Origin: Nissolia schottii
Lineage: Eukaryota; Streptophyta; Magnoliopsida; Fabales; Fabaceae
Direction of reading: 5' to 3'
NCBI GenBank assembly: GCA_003254905.1
Contig: QANU01099176.1
Coordinates: forward strand, 142,136-206,135
Length of the DNA stretch: 64,000 nucleotides
Part shown: one piece after another, positions 58,141 through 64,000 of the stretch
How the letters are laid out: each line of letters starts with the position of its first letter
How positions within the stretch are numbered: the stretch's first letter is position 1
Program-made: the position numbers and the translations under genes
The notes under the pieces: model-generated
Databases searched by the model: none
What the model was told of the DNA's origin: nothing
The model's input: the letters and a program-made list of their open reading frames with translations, nothing else

Positions 58141-59255
58141 TAACCAAGGAGGAAGGAAATGTTGTTTGAACAATGAGTTAGGAATTGAAAGTAGAACTTA
58201 CACGAGAACATTCTTGTAGACTCTAGAGACCAAGACCTAATATTCGGCTAGAAGACAAATGGGCTGACTGAAGAAGACCCAAAAGGATGACTAATTTTGA
58301 ACGGAAATCCCAAGAATATGTGGAATCCTGCAAGACTAAAAAAAGTCTCCTAAAGACTAAAAAAAGAGTCTCCTATCTAATGATCCTCCCGAAAAATTGA
58401 TTAGCATGGTGATATACAAAATATATATTTCCCAACATTCACAATATATCATGCAGCAACTTGTGCCCCAAAACTTGGAAACTATGACATTCACTGACTC
58501 AGAAATAGATAGTACTGAGTCCATTATATATATATATATATATAGAGGCTCATAGCCAAAACCATGTGGTTTTGGAGCCAAGGAAGACAAAAAGTTCAAA
58601 TCAGGATTACAATGAGCACACCACAAAAAAGACAAAACGCAGCCTAACAACAAAAATAAGGCAAAACAACAGCTAATAGACCATTATAGATGCTTCCACC
58701 AGAGAACCCCAAAAACAAAAGCGTCAAGATACTAAGTCACACACAAGAAAGATAAAATAAAAGACAACAGCAGCCAGGGGAGCTAGGTAGCAGCTTTTGT
58801 AGAGAAAAACCATATCAGTTAAGAGCAAACTTCAGCGAAGGCCAAATGAGATAAAGATTTAATTTTGAGCCCAAAAGGGAGGGATTAATTAAACCTCAAT
58901 TACTACTATAACTTCATATATGCAAACATAAGCATAACACTATTGCCTACAGTTCAGTTCAAAACATATGAAAGCAAGAATGTTGAAGCTCGCAAGGATT
59001 AATTACCAATTACATTCCACAACAAAACATCAGACCCAGACCTTATTGAAGCTGTCAATGAAAGCAAGCACCTACACTATAATTTATGAAAACAAAACAA
59101 ATGGAAAAACTAAAATGCTCAGTGTCAAAACCAAAAGCTTTTCATCACATGATACTTTCTTGGGCGAATTTGAAGGAAGAAATGTCAGTTGTAAGAAAAA
59201 CCCATCGACAAAGAATAGAGAAAACTCAGTAAAACTGACTAACAGAGAGAAAAAC
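58141..59255. other. Interior of the hAT-like element, no gene seen
   Basis: Repetitive AAAAGTCTCC words at about 58340-58370 and a TA run at 58527-58546. No hAT dimerisation or catalytic motif is readable. Confidence 0.45.
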
Positions 59256-59441
59256 TTACAAGAAGGGAGCCAACTTAGGTTCTGATCGCAGATCCGCCGT
59301 ACAGAAGACGGGGGTCGCACTCGCGCGGAGGACGCGGGTGGTCGCACGGAGGAAGTAGGCGGTCGTGCGGATGAGGCCGACGGTTGCGGTTTCTGAGAGG
59401 CGCCGGCGGACAGGTTTGAGTGATGAGATGTGAGACGGCAC
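59256..59441 (-). other. GC-rich block with open frame and splice donor, origin unclear
   Basis: On the minus strand an ATG at 59441 opens a frame rich in Arg, Ser, Thr and Ala (LIRTTAYFLRATTRVLRASA), and GTAAGTTTTT at about 59266 is a strong donor. It could be the element's own promoter and leader, or a captured gene 5' end. The residue make-up resembles a mitochondrial targeting peptide, but this may be a compositional effect of a CGC-rich leader. Confidence 0.35.
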
Positions 59442-60427
59442 TTTTTTTAATTGTGCCTTAGGTTTTGAGTGGTTACTCTTAGGTGTGGGTGCCTTAGGTT
59501 TTGGGTGTCTTAGGTTTTGGGTGGTTTACACTGGCTTGTTAGTGGCATAGGTTACATACATGCAAGGGGATTTGATTTAGGATCATCTCCTTTAAGAAGG
59601 AGTGCGTTGAATATATGGATTTTTATTTAAATATTAGAATGTTGCAGTTCAGTTTTCATTTATTTAACAACTTGAAGGCCTATTTGGTAAATAAGATAGA
59701 AAAATAGTTTTTTTTTTGGTTAAAAGAAATGGCAGGCAGGCTTCAAGCTAAGGCCAAATTTTGGTTGAAAATTAATGATACAAGTTTGACCTATTAAGGA
59801 TTTGATCTGACATGTTTCCACTCCTACTCTTAGGTTTGATTTGGTTAAGAGCTTGGCCTGATTTACTCTCACCCCTACTTTTAGGTTTGGTTTGGTCAAG
59901 AGCACCTTAGAACCAGGGAGCTCAACATCTCTAGAGAGCCACAACACTACCAAATTAAATCTAAGTCTCTAGACAAAAAAATAATAATAATAGTAATAGT
60001 AACTTGTTAGTCTCTGAAATTAACAATCGTTAGACTCGTTAATACCTGAAAATGACTAATGAGCTTCTCTTCTTTTTTTTTTCAAGTTCATGAATGCAGG
60101 AATTAACTGATCTAACGATTGTTAAATTCAAGGATTAACAAGTCATTTTTTTTGACCAAGGATTAGATTGAGGATGCATTAAAGTTGAGGGATGAAGTAG
60201 CACATTAACCCTAAGTTAATAATAATAATAATAATAATAATTAAAAAATCAATAGTAAGTTAATAAAATAAAAAACAAGTAAATAGGTTAGCTTATTGGG
60301 GCTAATATCCTTCTTTTATTGCATGTACTTAAACAGATTTTTCAAAAAAGATTGGCATAACTTATTTGTTTTACACGTCCATCCAAATCAGGTTTTATCT
60401 GGGCGACTTAGCCTATTTTCACCCTTA
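59442..60427. other. Right arm of the hAT-like element
   Basis: Carries repeated TTAGGTTTTGGGTG at 59455-59525, two related copies of CTTAGGTTTGATTTGGTTAAGAG / TTAGGTTTGGTTTGGTCAAG (59830, 59880) and a TAA run at 60208-60240. Non-coding. Confidence 0.55.
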
Positions 60428-60710
60428 TCTACAATGAGATGAGAGGGGTGGTTTATTGTGCAATTAAGTGATCATGTTTTTTAGCTCATCAAGCAATTGC
60501 AAAAGTTTTAACAAATAATGATATTTATTTTCTCTAAATTTGATTCATGTCTCATCATGACTCAAAGGCAACATTTTTCTTTTATGTGGGTATTTTGGTT
60601 TGATAAGCACAATAGTTTCTAGCAAAATGCAAATTCACTTGACTAGTTGCCCTACCTTGTTGAATTTCTAGGGTTATCAAACATTCATTTTCCCATTACA
60701 TAATACAGAT

Positions 60711-62979
60711 GGGTGGTATTAGGTGTACACCAAAATTGGTTACATTATATAGCCACCAAGCCATAATATATAGGGTGGCCCCACCTAATCTCATTAAACC
60801 ACTCACCCTATCTCAACCGCCCACTCTCACCAACCAGTACTAAAGAACTGCATTTCACACACGTGTCTCAAATTACCCAACGCCTTTTTTAGTATAATTC
60901 AAACACAAATTCTTGCATTAAGAGAAGGCGATAAACTAGAAGAAGCGGCGAACCGAGGTCAAGCAACCACAGGGAGAAGAAAGAAAGCAAGGGGGAGAAG
61001 GCAAACAACAAACAAACTTCCCAATCAAACTCTCTTGCATGATAGGTAAGATCACTCTATTTTATGATTTGTTTGATCTTTAACCAAGTTTTTATTTTAG
61101 AGTTATTGTTTGTTTGAATTGGAAATCTTGTTTGTTCATTTTTTTTTAACTATTGCCATTTTTTCAAAATGTTTTGGGGAAAGTTTGTTCAGGGTTTAAT
61201 TTCATTATGCATGTGAAAATAGGGTTTGTTTATTTTGGGGAAAGTCTGTAATTTGGGTTTGTGCTCCAATTAGTGTTTGCTTGATTATCAATGTTTGCTC
61301 ATATATGTGGATATGTTTGTTTAACATGCTTCAATATGTTTGTTTATTTCTATTATCAAGTTTGTTTAATGGCTATGTAGTATTTGTATCAATTTATTTC
61401 AGTGTGATTGGTGTTTATTATTTTCTCGATGTTTGTTTATTTGTTTTTATAAGTTTGTTTACTTTTGTTACTTTGTTTGTTTATGTATTTGTATAAGTTT
61501 GTTTACTACATTCAAAAAATTTGTCTACAGTGTTCGTTCAAATGTTTCTTATTATTTATTCAAATGTTTATATATTTTTGTTTTTCCTTGGTTATAGTGT
61601 TTGTTTATCATATTATGTTTGTTTAAGAACTTGTAATTATTTGTTTATTTCTAGTTAATTGTTTTTTTTGTTGTGGTTATATAGTTTGTTCATGATTTCA
61701 ATTGTTGTAATCAATGTTAAGTACAAGGATTTTTTTCTTATTAGTGTTTGTCTGTCCTTCATGTTTCAATTGTTTATTGGTATAGAAATTAAATGGCACC
61801 AGGGAAAAGGACCCCGACACGATTGTTCCTCATGTTAACAACTATCTTGACTACTAATAACCTCTAAAAAGTTGTCATTCCAAAAGTTGCTCCTATATAG
61901 TTGACTCATGTTCAAATCTATCGATCTCTGTACAACACATTTAACATCGATATGAACATGGTGACAAACAAACATTTAAACACATTCAAGCAAACATTTA
62001 CAAACGGATAAACAAACACTTGGTGTGACCGATAAATGGAGCAGTTTCATAAAGATAACAATAAACAAACATTTAAGCACACACAAGTAAACATTTACAA
62101 ACTGATAAACAAACACTAGATGTGACTGAGAAATGAAGCAGCTTCATAAAAATAACAATAAAAAACATTTACAAACGAATAAACAAGCATTTGATGAGAC
62201 TAAGAAATGGAGCAATTTCATAAAAATAACAATAAACAAACATTTACACACAAACAAACATTTACAAATAAATAAACAAATACTAAGTGTAACTAAAAAT
62301 AAGAAGTCCTTTAAAATTGAACAACCATTTACCTCAGGGGTTGTTTTCTTTTTTTGTTTCTTCATTTGCTTCTTGAATAAGAATAAACATACATTATTAT
62401 AGTACATAAACAATTTGTTGAACATCTACAAAAACATTCAAGGGCACGTAAACAAACTTTTGAGCAAGAGTAAACAAATATTATGATAGTATATAAACAA
62501 ACTTTCAAATATTATTAAATTTTTTTTGAGTAATCCCATACAAATGATGTTTTAACCCACAGATTCATTGCATCATCAAATCAACCTTGCAACCACCATT
62601 GAACAAGATCTAAATACCTCATCCATGTCTTTGTTTCATTCTGGAGTGGGTTCTATTGTCTACAGATCGAGGGATGAATAATGACGAGGGATGAATAATG
62701 ATGAGGGACGAATAACGATGATGATGTAGAATGATGAGAGATGAAGAATGATTACGATGAATAAGGAAGAAGGATGACAAAGAAGAAGGAACGAAGCAAA
62801 TTGAGTGAATTGAAATCCACAAACGTGAACTGAGGGTTTATGATTGTGGCATGAGTGTGTGGGAGTGTTGAAATAGACATGCGTGAATGCAAAAAATTGA
62901 TGGCAGTAAGACATGCAATATTTTGTGTGTTGGTTGTATGATGTATGTAACTAAAATTGGTGTACACACAACATTTTCC
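60711..62979 (+). mobile_element. Non-autonomous MULE with oppositely oriented TTTGTTTA arrays
   Basis: Inverted ends share TGTACACCAA and GTTACAT (left 60723-60745, right 62944-62965), with outer bases GGGTGGTA and inverted GGAAAATG. Flanks AATACAGAT (60702-60710) and ATTATAGAT (62980-62988) form a 9-bp duplication with two changes. The left half (61060-61760) is full of TTTGTTTA; the right half (61965-62510) is full of AAACAAACATTTA. Between them at 61793 is a short ATG-started piece (MAPGKRTPTRLFLMLTTIL) of unknown origin. No transposase remains. Confidence 0.7.
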
Positions 62980-62988
62980 ATTATAGAT

Positions 62989-63728
62989 GCATGTTTACAA
63001 CAACATTCAAGATAACACGTTGAGTATTTGTTATGTTCTCATTCAAAATACGAGGCAAAATTTGCGATACTAGATATAAAGAATCTTTGGTACATTGGTG
63101 ATATTAAGCTTTGAACTGCTAACTTCATGCATACCATCCAAGCTCTTCACCACTAGATCATTTCTAGTGGCTTATATATAAGGAATCTCAACTTCAAATA
63201 ACTTGTATCAACAATTAATTGAAAGTTCAAGCAACAACATTGGTTTATACTAGTTATGAACAAAATTAACAAGTCAAACAGTAACAAAATGATTACCCAA
63301 AAAAACCTAAAACTTGCATAAGATACATCAAATGATGAAAGTGTTAAAATTATCCTTTGTTATGTCAGTGTATCTATATATATATATATATATATCCTTT
63401 GTAGGCTACACCAATTGTGGCTTTTCGTTTTAATAAAAACAAACAAATGCATGGTTCAGTAGGTTGTGCTTGTAACCTAATTATTTAGTTATCCTTTTGT
63501 AGGATAGACAGGTGTAATTTGTTTGGTGTGAGTCTATAGTTTATGCTTGACCCAAAGGCCCATTATGGAGGGCATTATGGCTATTTATATGTTGGTTAGA
63601 TCCCTTCTATATTCACTAAAGCATACATACTCCACAACTTGTCCCATTGAGAACTGTGTGAGAGATATTGTGAAATACAGAGGAAGATCTAGACTTTTTT
63701 TCTCTCAAATTAAACCAATGAATACAAA
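62989..63728. other. Intergenic, no gene seen
   Basis: Contains a TA run at 63377-63396. Nothing coding is supported. Confidence 0.45.
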
Positions 63729-64000
63729 GGGTGTTCATGGGCCGGGCCGGGCCGGGTTTGCTTGTGCCAGAACCCGGCCCTACATTTAGACCGGGTCAAT
63801 TTTTAGGACCCGGACCCGACTCTAGACCAGATAAGCCCGATCATCTTCGGGCCGAGTAAAAACCCGGGTTTAGACCGGGCCAAAGCGGGCCAAAATAAAT
63901 TTGAACAAAAATCAGAAACAGCAGAAACAAAAACAGAACATGAGATGCATAGAGGTTATATTTGACACCAAGCCTTCTTCAACTGTTAACAAATAGTGTA
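63729..64000 (+). mobile_element. hAT-like MITE, left end only (runs off the window)
   Basis: Starts near AGGGTGTTCATGGGCC and continues with GGGCCGGGCC, ACCCGG and CCGGGTC words typical of the subterminal parts of hAT-like MITEs, similar in style to 33255-33786. The right end lies outside the window. Confidence 0.5.

Larger units (their letters stand above)
52589..60427. mobile_element. hAT-like TIR element, 7.8 kb, carrying a LINE remnant and a MULE
   Basis: TCTACAAT is at 52581-52588 and 60428-60435, a perfect 8-bp duplication as made by hAT transposases. Left end TAGAGGTGGAAGTAGGCC and inverted right end TAAGGGTGAAAATAGGCT agree at 13 of 18 bases and continue with AAGT. Inside are a LINE zinc-finger fragment split by the MULE at 53352-58031, a GC-rich block at 59256-59441, and subterminal AGGCC/GGCCTA repeats near both ends. 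No hAT transposase is readable, so it is non-autonomous. Without the MULE it would be about 3.2 kb. Confidence 0.75.

Noticed and set aside
52589..60427. The whole 52.6-60.4 kb block as a host gene intron with a clean first exon at 59.3 kb
   Set aside because: The 8-bp duplication and inverted ends show the block to be an inserted element, so a host exon inside it is unlikely; kept only as a low-interest possibility.

Overview
The window is nuclear DNA of a flowering plant, most likely a eudicot. It carries two recognisable host genes with plant-type GT-AG introns (an autophagy ATG12 and an AINTEGUMENTA-like AP2 factor closest to AIL1), one small host microprotein gene resembling short transmembrane mitochondrial protein 1, and otherwise many nested plant transposable elements, TRIMs, MITEs, SINE-like pieces and a plastid 16S rRNA fragment. 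The species cannot be fixed from the sequence. Three places contain N bases (16193, 18114-18124, 35557).

Layout. 1-4.5 kb: 3' part of ATG12 on +, with long repeat-bearing introns. 4.5-8.5 kb: gene-poor DNA with hairpins and direct repeats. 8.5-13.5 kb: promoter and nine exons of the AIL1-like gene, with three copies of one MULE-type MITE in its upstream region and introns 2 and 8. 14.2-18.1 kb: a dead FAR1-type MULE preceded by a 108-bp tandem repeat and cut by a 1.3-kb TRIM. 18.1-27.2 kb: LTR fragments, a solo LTR, a 16S rRNA-derived piece and a non-autonomous MULE with a perfect 9-bp target duplication. 27.6-32.6 kb: a young Ty1/copia element with 248-bp LTRs and a broken gag-pol. 32.6-43.9 kb: foldbacks, a hAT-like MITE, a minus-strand TRIM and AT-rich DNA. 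43.9-46.4 kb: decayed Ty3/gypsy chromovirus pol. 48.0-48.2 kb: the microprotein gene on -. 49.5-52.4 kb: a 2.9-kb solo LTR. 52.6-60.4 kb: a 7.8-kb hAT-like TIR element that holds a LINE remnant, itself split by a MuDR-type MULE whose 991-residue transposase can be read without a break. 60.7-63.0 kb: another non-autonomous MULE. 63.7 kb to the end: the start of another hAT-like MITE.

The host genes do not form a pathway. ATG12 acts in autophagosome formation, AIL1 in control of organ growth, and the microprotein probably at mitochondria. What ties the window together is insertion history. Exact target duplications at the ends of nine or so elements (TCTACAAT, TTAAAATAA, CTTTTTGG, TGACT, AGAAA, AATCT, AGACA and others) allow the order of nesting to be read directly. 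The most unusual items are the intact MULE transposase with a telomere-repeat-like tract inside its element, the three-layer nest around it, and clusters of self-complementary 9-12-bp motifs inside otherwise unrelated LTR-like sequences.
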